A stretch of DNA of 15,146 nt from Isohypsibius dastychi (Eukaryota > Tardigrada > Eutardigrada > Parachela > Isohypsibiidae): NCBI GenBank assembly GCA_034696485.1, contig JAQIWT010000783.1, positions 1-15,146 of the forward strand, read 5' to 3'. This document shows positions 1-8,315 of the stretch, in pieces. Each line of letters opens with the position of its first letter. Position 1 is the first letter of the stretch. The translations under genes were made by a program, and so were the position numbers. The notes beneath the pieces were generated by a model. That model saw nothing but the letters and a program-made list of their open reading frames with translations. It ran no database searches and was not told the origin of the DNA.

Positions 1-440
1 GCTTCGTTCAGCGTTCAGGGTTCAGCTTGAGGGCTCAGCTTCGTTCAGCTTCGTGAACCCTCAAGCTACATATTATGAGGGGCTGGGGGTTCAGCGAGAA
101 TATGGTCTAAAAGTCCGCGCCGAGATTCTGTTTTATGCTGGTACATATAGAACATTTGCAGTGTCATGGGCGTTTATTATTTAGATGACTTTGGTCCATA
201 AAATTGATATATTTTCTGTCTGAGCTATTCAAAAATGGAAAAAGGCAAGGCATTTCAAACCTTCGAAATGTAGCTGGTGTATACGGAGATCGTGTATGGA
301 TGCATTCACTCTCGTCTGACACGTTTAGACGATGCCCCAAACGAAACCACGTTTGGACATGACAACTCTTCCAACAGCTTCTCCTAAATCTAAAGTGTTC
401 TTCACAAATGTGGCTAGGCGTACAGGACCATTACTGTTCC
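1..440. other. Left flank, no gene recognised
   Basis: I see no supported coding region here. The first 70 bases are rich in GTTCAGC/GCTTCG-type words and include a 10-bp inverted repeat, AGCTTGAGGG at 24-33 and CCCTCAAGCT at 58-67. This looks like the edge of a repeat that continues outside the window. Confidence 0.5.
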
Positions 441-576
441 GCCCTTGTGGCGTGTCCAAAATTTGGTCGGATCTTCTAAAAAGCGCTGGAAAAACAACGT
501 CATAGAACTTAGAAGATTAAACGCCCGTGTCACCCGTGAGCGGAGTGCCGACCTTGGAATAAGAAAAGCAGTTCGA

Positions 577-772
577 GGCTACCGCTGCAAAATCTATATG
601 AGTTTCTCGGAAGATGAAGCACTGTTGAAATCGGTTGAAGCGTGCGTTTTTTAGAAGATGTGGACTCGAAATTTATAGCTGCACAGAGTGCGGACCGCAG
701 TCCCGGAAAGCGAAAGATATCTGTTATCATGCAAAGTTGGAGCATGTTGAATATTGTAATCAACACTTTTGA
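577..772 (+). pseudogene. C2H2 zinc-finger gene relic, copy Z1
   Basis: This is a degenerate plus-strand copy of the zinc-finger gene that accompanies each F-box gene. The segment 577-654 reads GYRCKIYMSFSEDEAL and ends in TAG at 652-654; it matches finger 1 of the family but its second Cys is Tyr. In another frame, 659-772 encodes a complete second finger: CGLEIYSCTEC, then 12 residues, then HAKLEH, giving C-x2-C-x12-H-x4-H, and a stop after CNQHF. Compared with the copy at 12201, the linker between the two fingers is largely deleted and the frame is shifted. The reading runs tail-to-tail into the F-box relic at 922-1323. An open frame extends upstream to 445, but I see no homology to the other copies there. 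Finger 2 is well supported; a functional gene is unlikely. Confidence 0.6.
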
Positions 773-1323
773 AGCGATGAATGTCCATTGACGGATACTT
801 CAAAATTCTTCTTTGTCATTATTTTTGCTTTCCCAAACACCTGTCTCCGATTATTTTCTTGTAGAATCTCAGTTTTATGTGGGGTTGATTTCTCTAAAAC
901 TGCAGACCACTTTTCTCAGATTCATGCGTAATTAACTCGATAAGAGTGTGATCGAATGATCATGTTAATATTTTTCTTATGCCCGAATAGTTTTTCTCTG
1001 GCCAGAGCCAGAATATTCACATCTGTCCAAAAATCCGGTGCTGATATTCGAACAGCAGACGGGATTCTATGGTCAGCACTCTTCCCAGTGATGCGATGCA
1101 GAAGTTGTTGAATGAACTTGGGGAGCTTATCAAGATCACGCCTACCCTGGCCACTCCTGTAATACGCATGCGATTAGTTATTCTTAATCATGATACTATG
1201 TATCGTGTAACGTACTCCTCCAGGTATTTTTGGATTGCGTTGTGCTCATGTGTTGCCCATGGCAAGAACCCATTCACATGCCCAGGGATGGCATCTCAAA
1301 ATTCGTGGATGTCGTCTTTCTGT
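654..1323. repeat. Segmental duplication, left copy
   Basis: This stretch is closely similar over its length to 12196-12871, including finger 2, the intergenic spacer, the F-box last exon and part of the preceding exon. Similarity stops abruptly after CGTCTTTCTGT. The last F-box exon is almost identical between the copies, while the spacer is more divergent, so the duplication looks fairly recent. Confidence 0.8.
922..1323 (-). pseudogene. F-box family gene, 3' remnant (copy E)
   Basis: This is the 3' end of an F-box family gene without its F-box. The last exon (922-1156) is open. It retains the family motifs HRITGK, DFWTDVNILALARE and KLFGH, ending TAC GCA TGA exactly as in the copy at 12464. 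A 59-bp intron (1157-1215) has the family donor GA|GTACGT and acceptor TTACAG. The preceding exon is cut off at 1323. It also has a premature stop: the family codon CGA (Arg) is TGA at 1296-1298. The 5' truncation and the stop mark it as a pseudogene. It is the sister of the intact gene at 12464-14144. Confidence 0.8.
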
Positions 1324-1445
1324 ACAATGGATTTGTGTTCTCCCGAGGGTCTCGGGGGGTGGGGGCACCCCCTGCAGGGGATACAGGTCGCTCCAAAAAT
1401 GTCACTCCCAAAGATCTTACTCCGAAAGCACGAAGTGCCGTGTTT
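1324..1445. other. GC-rich segment replacing the F-box 5' end
   Basis: This segment begins exactly where the duplicated F-box sequence breaks off and ends at the next zinc-finger relic. It contains two adjacent compact hairpins: CCCGAG/CTCGGG at 1342-1347 and 1351-1356, and GGGGGTG/CACCCCC at 1355-1361 and 1366-1372, followed by the palindrome CCCTGCAGGG. I find no match to it elsewhere in the window. It may be a small insertion or a deletion scar. Confidence 0.45.
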
Positions 1446-1554
1446 TAACCAATGTGGACTGGAGATGTACAACTGCACGGAATGCGGATCACTGTTGTTC
1501 CACGCAAAATTAGAACATCTGCACTGCATCCTCAAATTGTGGGGCGTTCGTTGA
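1446..1554 (+). pseudogene. C2H2 zinc-finger relic, copy Z2
   Basis: The plus strand reads CGLEMYNCTECGSLLFHAKLEH. This is finger 2 of the family with a 7-codon in-frame deletion between the second Cys and first His, so the canonical C-x2-C-x12-H-x4-H spacing is lost. Compared with copy Z1, most codon differences are silent: CTG/CTC, GAG/GAA, TAC/TAT, ACG/ACA, AAA/AAG and TTA/TTG. This argues that the plus frame was once a real protein. The frame is open back to 1069 through antisense F-box sequence, giving a 161-codon chimeric ORF that is probably accidental. It ends about 250 bp from the convergent F-box gene at 1808. Confidence 0.55.
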
Positions 1555-1807
1555 TGAGCCTTTTTTTGTTTTAGAATTTAGATTTATCTTTACATTTTAG
1601 AATTTTTTGAGATTTCGTCATCACCAAATCCACGACAAACCCATGTGATTTCCATTCCATTACCATTCGAATGGATTTCACAGCGACATTTCTCGTAAAA
1701 CGATGAAATCTTGTAAATCCATTTTTCGTCCGACATGGGCTCTGTTGAGAAGATTTCTTATGTACCATGTTGATTCGAAATTTGAATTTGTTTCCTATTT
1801 GTTAGAC
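1555..1807. other. AT-rich spacer
   Basis: No gene is visible. It would be the 3' flank of the F-box gene ending at 1808. No canonical AATAAA was found close to that stop on the minus strand. A 12-bp palindrome CCATTCGAATGG lies at about 1663-1674. Confidence 0.4.
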
Positions 1808-3070
1808 TTAATTCACTCCAGATTCCGGGGTTAGTTTAGTACTGTATTGGCTAAAACGTGACCGAATGATCGTGGTAACGTGGTCCTTGTGCCCGAATAG
1901 CTTCTTCCTCGCCAGAGTCAGAATATCCACATCTGTCCAGAAGTCCAGTACTGATTCTATTGGGATCGTATAGTCAGCATTCTTTCCAGTGATGCGATGC
2001 AGGAGTTCTTGGATGAACATGGGAAGCTCATCAAGATCACACCCACCCTGACCACTCCTACGAAAACCAATGCAGTTGGTTAAACATTGAATACGATAAT
2101 TGGGCAACGTACTCTTCCAAGTATTTCTGGATTGCATTGTACAGTACTTGCGTGTTTGCCATGGCATGATATTCTTGGCTGTTTGAGCAATGGCTTCCCG
2201 AAACGCGCAGATGTCTTTTTTCTGCTGAAGTGTCAAAAGTGGCAAATGCTCTCCCATCATATGTATCGCTGTCTCCGTAGACATCTCTGCGTCTGTTGAT
2301 TCCATAATCCGGATGGCGAATTCCTCAATCTTTGTTGGCTCATGCACGGGGTAAAACGGGCAAAATGATGAGCTTGGATGTATAAGATGATGTACATCGA
2401 ATCGGCATTCAATCAGCTTGAGGTTAAAACTCTTCTTCTCGTAGAAGTGCAAAAAATCAGGTGTCCTTGTCCACCAATGGAATAGGAAGGGGACGTTGAT
2501 CAGCACAAGTAATTTTATATTTTCTTTCGGTACGTATTCACAAACGTCGTGGTCAAACGGATGGCAAACTACCCCATACACACTGCCGAAACATCAAGTT
2601 ACACTGAATGCATTTGGTTGGTTGCTGGTGGGCATTAGGCCTACATACCTGGAATCAAAACGACTCCCATAGCCCACACCGGAACTCTCTTGGAATCGGC
2701 AGTGAGCACAATCTTCGTGACTTTGCCGGTAATGAGTTTCTTTTTAATCAAACTGATCTTTTCGGATATTTCGTACCAGCGTAGACCGGATTCGATTTTG
2801 TAGTCCACGAGGGGCATGTATCCGTTGAGTGCAAGATCGAACAGCAGTTCTTTGGAGAATAGGGCTGATTTCAAAACGGCGTACCATTTTTTGCTCACAC
2901 TGGAATGAATAGAATTTTGACGTTTTATTTGACCAAAAACAAACGGTAGTGTACGATGCGGTGATTGCACAGCAATGGACTTACATTTGGATACGTTTCT
3001 GGCTGACCGAATCCACTTTTCGGAAAATAATGATAATCACTTCCAATGGCAAATCATTGAATTCGCTCAT
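1808..3070 (-). CDS. F-box family protein, copy B (unusual structure)
   Basis: This is a likely SCF ubiquitin-ligase substrate receptor, inferred from its F-box. Proposed exons are 2985-3070, 2649-2899 and 1808-2568, for about 365 aa. Exon 1 starts MSEFNDLPLEVIIIIF; after a 85-bp intron exon 2 continues the F-box, with the family VCKKWY changed to VSKKWY. The C-terminal region carries the family blocks YVPKEN, LVLINVP, ECRFDVHHLIHP, HRITGKNADYT and LFGHKD.

Two oddities. The usual acceptor of intron 2 would be out of frame, and an acceptor 12 bases further into the exon (GGGGTAG|TT) restores it. Near 2139-2147 there is a 5-bp insertion relative to all sister copies, which shifts the frame. 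Reading straight through the 55-bp family intron (2058-2112) brings the frame back, so the minus strand is open from 2581 to 1808. Either a rearranged working gene or a recent pseudogene. Confidence 0.65.
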
Positions 3071-3136
3071 TCTAAATGAATTTGTAGAGAAGTGAATAAA
3101 TGCGGTTGTTGAAGAAAATACGAATGGACACGGGAT

Positions 3137-3149
3137 GGGCAATCGATCG
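3137..3149 (-). promoter_or_regulatory. Conserved ATCGATC element of copy B
   Basis: GGGCAATCGATCG on the plus strand lies 67 bp upstream of the F-box ATG. Closely similar words occur 64 to 73 bp upstream of the other three F-box starts, while the sequence between is poorly conserved. It may be a promoter element or transcription-factor site. Confidence 0.5.
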
Positions 3150-3217
3150 ATGGCCCATTCTGCTAACCACATCCCGGGCCATGTGACATGGCACATGCAA
3201 AGGCAAAGAAGGGTAAG

Positions 3218-3232
3218 ATGGCCTGTCCGGTC
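3218..3232. promoter_or_regulatory. Upstream block of copy B
   Basis: ATGGCCTGTCCGGTC is identical at 9052-9066 and 14274-14288. It lies about 150 bp upstream of the F-box ATG, in the interval between the divergent F-box and zinc-finger genes. A diverged version is seen upstream of the copies at 8244 and 11412. It may be regulatory or an exon of the divergent gene. Confidence 0.4.
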
Positions 3233-3404
3233 CGATGCTCTTTGGCAGTGCCCGGTGACGTTGAACATTGATCTTGCCAACTGAAATCTAATCAGGATAT
3301 TCGATAAAAGCAATAAGCCAAAAATCCTTCCGTTCCGGAAAATTTGTGTATTCCAACTTAGTAAGAGCGTGATTTATTAAACAATGTTGACTGGAGATTT
3401 AAAC

Positions 3405-3614
3405 TTAGAATAGTAACGAGAATTTCGTAAGTGGAACATATTCTTCCGGACAGAAACATTCCGCTGAATAATTGGGGGCTTTGCGTTTAGTTAACTGGTC
3501 ATTGGTCCTTTGGGTTAGCTTGCCTAGCTCTCCACGCTCTGTTCTCTTCCAATTTCGAACGAAGATGGCTTGGGATATGAAACAGCCGATGAGGAAGAGA
3601 ACGAACGACACCAC
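3405..3614 (-). CDS. Possible last exon of a membrane protein
   Basis: An open minus-strand segment of 69 codons starts at a strong acceptor (TGGTTTTACAG|GTGGTG). It encodes a hydrophobic stretch VSFVLFLIGCFISQAIFV followed by basic residues (RNWKRTERG) and a polar tail. This is the pattern of one membrane span with a short cytoplasmic end. A canonical AATAAA lies at 3373-3378 on the minus strand, 27 bases past the stop, which supports a terminal exon. About 80 bp upstream, roughly 3700-3820 is open and reads GYVVCATFKVADAVSGTY, reminiscent of an extracellular beta-sandwich domain, but I could not join the two with a convincing in-phase donor. Function unknown. Confidence 0.35.
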   Translation of the reverse strand: MVSFVLFLIGCFISQAIFVRNWKRTERGELGKLTQRTNDQLTKRKAPNYSAECFCPEEYVPLTKFSLLF

Positions 3615-3819
3615 CTGTAAAACCAGTCACAAATTACGCCCCTGTCTGAATGGTGACCTTTCTCTTCACTCACGAACATGGCTGTCACTAATAGTATCAA
3701 CCTGTGGTATACGAAATGATCACATTCGATGTCGACACATACGTACCAGAGACAGCATCAGCCACTTTAAATGTAGCGCATACTACATACCCAGTTTCCG
3801 TGCCACCTGCCACCTGACG

Positions 3820-4495
3820 CCCAGATACCGGAAGTTCAGCTATTCAGTTCAGTTCAGGGCCAGACTATCAGCTCTGTATATGATACGTAAGCTCTAGGGA
3901 AGGAGTTGTATCCTTATGGCTTGACATGATAGAGTAGCACACTGGAGAGCACGGCTAATTTTGGATAGAATTAACATGTTAACGGAGTGTAGGACACTCG
4001 ATTCCATATAGCTTGGCAGGAACCGCCCTCGTAGTCATCTCAAGGAGAATTTATAGACGTGGTGGAACCTTAAAGCAAATCACCGGGAAATCGGATCTTA
4101 GAAGATAGAATCAGATAAAAAATCTCTGTCTTGTGCTGCAAATGAACCATTCCCAGTATTGACGGCGTGCGCCACCCGTCAATTAGAGTAATTGTGCTTG
4201 ATATTGTGCCTTAGAGAATCTGTGACTACAATATTATCACAGCTGGATTCCTTTTTGTGATCAGTTTGTGGCGTTCGAAAATACCGCTTGAAAATATTCA
4301 GTCAAATTACTCAGGATGTGTTACTCCGTGGATTTCTGTAGTCGTTGAGCTGTTCTCAGCTGGCTGGCAGTCCCCTCAGTGACACTAGCTCGGCCGCAGC
4401 AGAAAATCCTAACCAAATGACCGAGCTGGCGTCTATAGTCCGAATTCAGGAACAAGAACATACCCTGGAAAACAATCCATATCAGTTGCAGGTTA
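3820..4495. other. Intergenic stretch, no gene seen
   Basis: No long reading frame or family similarity was found on either strand. There is a short hairpin, ATTGACGG/CCGTCAAT at 4158-4165 and 4176-4183, and a 12-bp palindrome TTAACATGTTAA near 3971. The right part would hold the 3' UTR of the receptor gene; no canonical polyadenylation signal was evident close to its stop. Confidence 0.4.
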
Positions 4496-5482
4496 TTACT
4501 TCGCTTCGGGAATGTTAGGAGTTTTAACTGTCAAAGATATGTTAGAGATTTGTAAATGTTCGACTTTTAGTACCGGATTGAGAACGTATCCGCATAAGAA
4601 TACAAAGCGAACCCACAACTGCGCATGAACATTTTTCAACAGTTTGGGGTAACTGCTGACCATGACTGGAAGTGGGAGCATAGTCAATAAATGCCACACC
4701 GTTGAACAGCATAGCAGTTTAGCAAGGAGCATGCGGTGGCTGGCGGTTTGGGTGTTTGCCACTTCTGGACTCACTATGATCAACCACTTTCCACGAAGCG
4801 ACTTTATTAGAATGACGACATAGGCTAATCCGCTGATTGCCATAGGAAGGTAAGCTCCAAACCCAGGCCACAGCTTTGGGTACAAGGATGATGAGTTGTG
4901 TGGTGTATAAGCGCAGTCTCTAGCTGCCGGAATATAAGTAGTTGTTCCTTCGATTTGTAGTAGTCTCGGTAAGTTGGTGCCTAACCCAAAAATCCAAGAT
5001 AATGCAGTCACCATGATGGTCACTTTCAGCGATGAATATCGCTTGTAGAACTGTGGAAGACAGAGAGCTACGAAACGATTAAGGGCAAGGAACGCCGATA
5101 GCCAGTTGCCAGCTTGGGCCACCCAAGTGTACACAAACATCATCCAATTACAGCTGTATGGTGCAGACGGAGAGTTGTTCAGCTTTGCGAGGAATGCTAG
5201 GATCGCTTGGAGTGGATACAAAATGGAGCAGTATGCAAACTCGTTAAGAAACAGTTGAATGAGCAGTACGCCTGCACCGCTCCGAAGCCGCTTGTGACTG
5301 AGCACGACAACCAGCAAAACTATGTAGCCAATTGACGCCCAAATACAAAAGGCCATTCCAGTTAAAAACCAGACTATGAGCTGACCGTATGTCAAGTCTG
5401 AAGTAGAAGTGGAATTTGTCTGATTTGACATGGTGATGGAATAGAGTTCAGCGAGAACAGATGAGTTGTAAACTACATCCAA
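4496..5482 (-). CDS. Rhodopsin-like seven-transmembrane receptor
   Basis: This is a single-exon gene of 328 aa, a typical length for a class A G-protein-coupled receptor of the plasma membrane. Hydrophobic segments fall at about residues 35-61, 68-99, 112-141, 153-174, 205-228, 251-276 and 287-306. The N-terminus and second extracellular loop carry N-glycosylation sequons (N6, N20, N23, N196). Cys111 at the start of TM3 and Cys190 in loop 2 fit the conserved disulfide.

Several class A signatures are altered. DRY is NRF (135-137), the TM2 Asp position appears to be Asn80, the TM1 Asn is replaced, and NPxxY reads NPVLK (302-306). The ligand cannot be guessed; an orphan chemosensory or peptide receptor is possible. 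Met18 is an alternative start, but the first Met keeps one more glycosylation site. Just upstream on the minus strand is CTGCTGTCACAG, a possible acceptor for a 5' UTR exon. It is unrelated to the F-box array it interrupts. Confidence 0.85.
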   Translation of the reverse strand: MDVVYNSSVLAELYSITMSNQTNSTSTSDLTYGQLIVWFLTGMAFCIWASIGYIVLLVVVLSHKRLRSGAGVLLIQLFLNEFAYCSILYPLQAILAFLAKLNNSPSAPYSCNWMMFVYTWVAQAGNWLSAFLALNRFVALCLPQFYKRYSSLKVTIMVTALSWIFGLGTNLPRLLQIEGTTTYIPAARDCAYTPHNSSSLYPKLWPGFGAYLPMAISGLAYVVILIKSLRGKWLIIVSPEVANTQTASHRMLLAKLLCCSTVWHLLTMLPLPVMVSSYPKLLKNVHAQLWVRFVFLCGYVLNPVLKVEHLQISNISLTVKTPNIPEAK

Positions 5483-5965
5483 TCTGTGACAGCAGTAAAA
5501 TCGTCCTTATGAAGCTTGCGAGGACGGAGCTTTGATCAACCGGAAAATAGTTCAGGATATGACCTCAGGACAAATGCGCGGAAAAGGCATTTATGGAAGA
5601 ATAGAACTACGCAGCCATCATATTGGCGTGCTGCGTTGAACTTTGAGGTGAACAATTAAGCAGATGACACGCCTGACATAAAGTTCAGTGTGTTGAATAG
5701 GTTTTCGTGCGTACCGCAAAAATCGATTCGCCCGCTGATCTGTCTGATCAGTAATGACCTGAACAGAATGATTTGATCAGTTGGAATCCTTTCAACCTTT
5801 CATTCATTTCCTTGTTTCCCTGTATTAACCTAACCTAACGATGGCGCGCTAGTATGCGTCTTCTCAGCTGCTGAGAAGCCGCATACAAAATTATCACTGA
5901 GATGACTCACTGATTTCTTGTGTGCATTTTCCGACTACGAACAATTAGGTGATTAGGTGAAAGAC
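5483..5965. other. Intergenic stretch with telomere-like words and a hairpin
   Basis: No gene is visible. It probably holds the receptor promoter. It contains TAACCTAACCTAACG (5826-5840), about two units of the CCTAA telomere repeat type seen in many arthropods. It also has a near-perfect 35-nt hairpin: arms 5852-5868 and 5870-5886 pair over 16 of 17 positions around a single-base centre. Confidence 0.45.
5852..5886. repeat. 35-nt hairpin palindrome
   Basis: GTATGCG, a mismatch, and CTTCTCAGC are mirrored by GCTGAGAAG, a mismatch, and CGCATAC around a central T at 5869. It may be a degenerate mini-element or a transcript hairpin. It lies about 80 bp from the large foldback. Confidence 0.7.
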
Positions 5966-6419
5966 CAGTAGCTATAGAATGACATCACGCAACACCACCC
6001 TCGTTCACTGATAGAGACAGAGAGGAGCCGCAAACAGAAATGTGTTTGCTGTTCTGCCGCCAGAGATCTATGCTACCTGAAATAAAAAAATTGAAAGATG
6101 AAAAGTGTAGTACAAAGTAGCAAAAAAAAGCGTGTTGGACGCAAACTCGTCAGTTCTTAATTCCTGAATGCACCACAATGCATTTTATCGACACAAACAA
6201 ATCTTAAGGAGTGTTTCATTCTTTCAGTATCAAGTTTCATCAGATTTCTCGCCAGCACACTTTTTTTGCTACTTTTTACTACACTTTTCATCTGATATTT
6301 TTTATTCCAGGTAGCACAGATCTCTAGCGGCAGAACAGTTAACAAATTTCTGTTTGTGGCTCCTCTCTGTCTCTATGAGTGACCGAGTGTGGTCTTGCGT
6401 GACGTCATTCTATAGCTGC
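5966..6419. repeat. Long foldback element 1 (intergenic)
   Basis: The arms at about 5966-6138 and 6252-6419 are inverted copies of each other and stay alignable over their whole length, with a spacer of about 113 bp. Matching blocks include AGCTATAGAATGAC at the outer edge, AGAGACAGAGAGGAGCC, CTGTTCTGCCGC, GATGAAAAGTGTAGTA and AGTAGCAAAAAAA. No transposase is encoded, so a foldback or MITE-type element is likely. No clear target duplication was seen. It sits where the left neighbour of the 6593 F-box gene would be expected to have a zinc-finger relic. Confidence 0.8.
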
Positions 6420-6592
6420 AGGCCTTGTGCAGCCGGCAGCACAGTAAATGACGTCGGCCAACTTCTACAAAAACTGAAAACAATTCGGCGACCCAAAAAC
6501 AGCACGACCCCCCGAGACATACACCTTAACATTTGTTCGAAAAGTGTTGGTCTCTCTATGATCGCACCAGACCTGTTTCAGGTCTTTGGTAC
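6420..6592. other. 3' flank of F-box copy C
   Basis: No gene or zinc-finger relic is visible here, unlike beside the other F-box copies. A short hairpin AGACCTG-TTT-CAGGTCT lies at 6569-6585, about 8 bases past the F-box stop. Confidence 0.35.
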
Positions 6593-8244
6593 TCAGGTAT
6601 CGAAGATAAATCGAGTCAAGAGTGATTGAATGATCATGTTCACATTAATTTCATGCCCAAAATGTTTCTCTCTCGCTAGGTCCAGAATATTGACATCTGT
6701 CCAGAAATCCGGAGCTGATATTCGAACACTACCACTGGTAGGTGGCATTGTATAGTCAGCATTCTTCCCTGTGATGCGATGCAAAAGTTGTTGGACATCC
6801 AGACCACTTCTGCGAAAACAAAAGCCGTTAGTTAAACTTGAACATGACGTTATGCTGTGGAGTACTCTTCAAGGTATCTCTTGATTGCACTGTACTCATG
6901 TGTCTCCCATGGTAGGATATTCTTGACAGACCCAAGGATGGCTTTTTGAAACGCATAGATGTCGTTTTTCTGTTGGGGTGTCAAAGAGAGCAGAGACTCT
7001 CCCATGATATGTATCGCATATTCAGTAGAAAGCCGTTCGTCTGTTGATTCAAATTCCGCTTGCCGGATGGTGAATTCTTCAATGTATGTTGGCACATGCA
7101 CCGGGTAAAACGGGAGATACACTGACTTATGTATTAGATGATGTACATCAACTCGGCATTCAATCAGCTTGACGTCGTATCTTTGCCACCCAAAAAATAT
7201 CTTTGGCGTCCTTTTCCACGAATGGAATGAGATTGGGACGTTGATCAGCACAATTGATTCAACGTTTTCTTTCGGCACATATCTGTAGTCGGGGTAGTCA
7301 GAAGCATCGTTGCCCACCATTGGAGAACAAACTGCTGCATACAGACTAACGTATAAAAAGGTTAAGTTACATTGACAAGGAGATTCCCCTCGTTTTCGTT
7401 TATTCTGGTCGTAACTCAATATAGGAATGGATGGAACAAGTTATGGGCAAAAATCAGAATTTGAGATAACATCCGGAAAACGGACCGGTGCTGAGATATG
7501 AATTTTTGAAAACATTGCATTTTGGGGTGATACCATTTTGGAGACTGTGACGTATTCTACTTCATCAAGTCCGATACTTTCCGGGAGTCCAAAGGTTAAT
7601 GATGGAATCCACGTCACATCCCCCAAAAACTGCTTGACGCCAAAATGAAACGTTCTCAAAAATTCATATCTCGTTACCGGTCCATTATCCGGATGTTTTC
7701 TCAAATTCCGATTTCTGCCCATAATGTGCTCTATCCATTCCTGAATCGAGTGACGACCAGGATGGGCAAAAGACGAGGGGACTCTCCGTGTGAATTTGTG
7801 GTCCGGAACACGTCTACCTGGTGGCAAAAGGACTTCCATAGCTCACTGGAACACCCTTGGAATCGAGAATAAACACAATCTTGGTGATATCATCGGTGAC
7901 GAGTTTCTCTTTCATCAAACCAATCTTTCTAGCTGAGGTGAATGGATCAGGGTCAGAGATTAGGCTGGATTTGATTTTGAAGTCGACGACAGGTTCGTCG
8001 TATTTCGGTGCAAGATCGAACAACAGTTCCTTGGAGAACGGGGTTGTTTTCAGAACACTGTACCATTCCTTGCACACACTGGAATGAATAGAGCGTTGGA
8101 TTCATATTTAACCGAGAACAACCGACGGTCTACAGTATTTGCACAGTAGCGGACTTACTTTTGAATACGTTTCTGGCTGATTGAATCCACTTTTCGAAAG
8201 ATGATGATGATCACTTCTAATGGTAAATCACTGAGTTCGGTCAT
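6593..8244 (-). CDS. F-box family protein, copy C
   Basis: Four exons, 8159-8244, 7818-8078, 6866-7345 and 6593-6809, join in frame to 347 aa without any stop. The F-box spans about residues 3-40: MTELSDLPLEVIIIIF in exon 1, completed by VCKEWYSVLK in exon 2 after an 80-bp phase-2 intron. F-box proteins bind Skp1 and present targets to an SCF ubiquitin ligase; the target here is unknown.

The C-terminal part (about residues 110-347) is an unrecognised conserved region with YVPKENV, LINVPISF, ECRVDVHHLIH, ILPWETHEY, HRITGKNADYTMP and DFWTDVNILDLA. Relative to its sisters it lacks about 10 residues before HRITGK, in frame. Intron 2 is 472 bp, against about 80 bp in the others, because a foldback element fills it; intron 3 is only 56 bp. 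Consistent exon phases across the copies support this model. Confidence 0.8.
7376..7787. repeat. Long foldback element 2, inside an F-box intron
   Basis: Almost all of intron 2 of the F-box gene (7346-7817) is one large imperfect palindrome. The arms, about 7376-7575 and 7590-7787, meet near 7580. Paired blocks include AGGAATGGAT, TTATGGGCA, AACATCCGG, GACCGGT, GAGATATGAATTTTTGA, CATTTTGG and TGTGACGT. A 132-codon open frame on the minus strand (7441-7839) is an accident of this sequence. The sister genes lack it, so it is an insertion into a pre-existing intron. A transcript would fold into a long hairpin. Confidence 0.8.
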
Positions 8245-8315
8245 TCTGAATGGATTTGTAAATAACCAATATAAATGCGTTGGCCGAAGTAGCAAATCAA
8301 GTATGGGCATTGGAT

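Noticed and set aside
1069-1554. 161-codon plus-strand open frame as a real gene
   Set aside because: Most of it is antisense to a duplicated F-box exon whose minus frame is the conserved one; only the final zinc-finger part has plus-strand support.
3472-3897. 141-codon plus-strand open frame
   Set aside because: It is antisense to the exon at 3405-3614, which has an acceptor, a membrane span and a polyadenylation signal.
7441-7839. 132-codon minus-strand open frame
   Set aside because: It lies in intron 2 of F-box copy C and consists of foldback sequence; sister genes have no equivalent.
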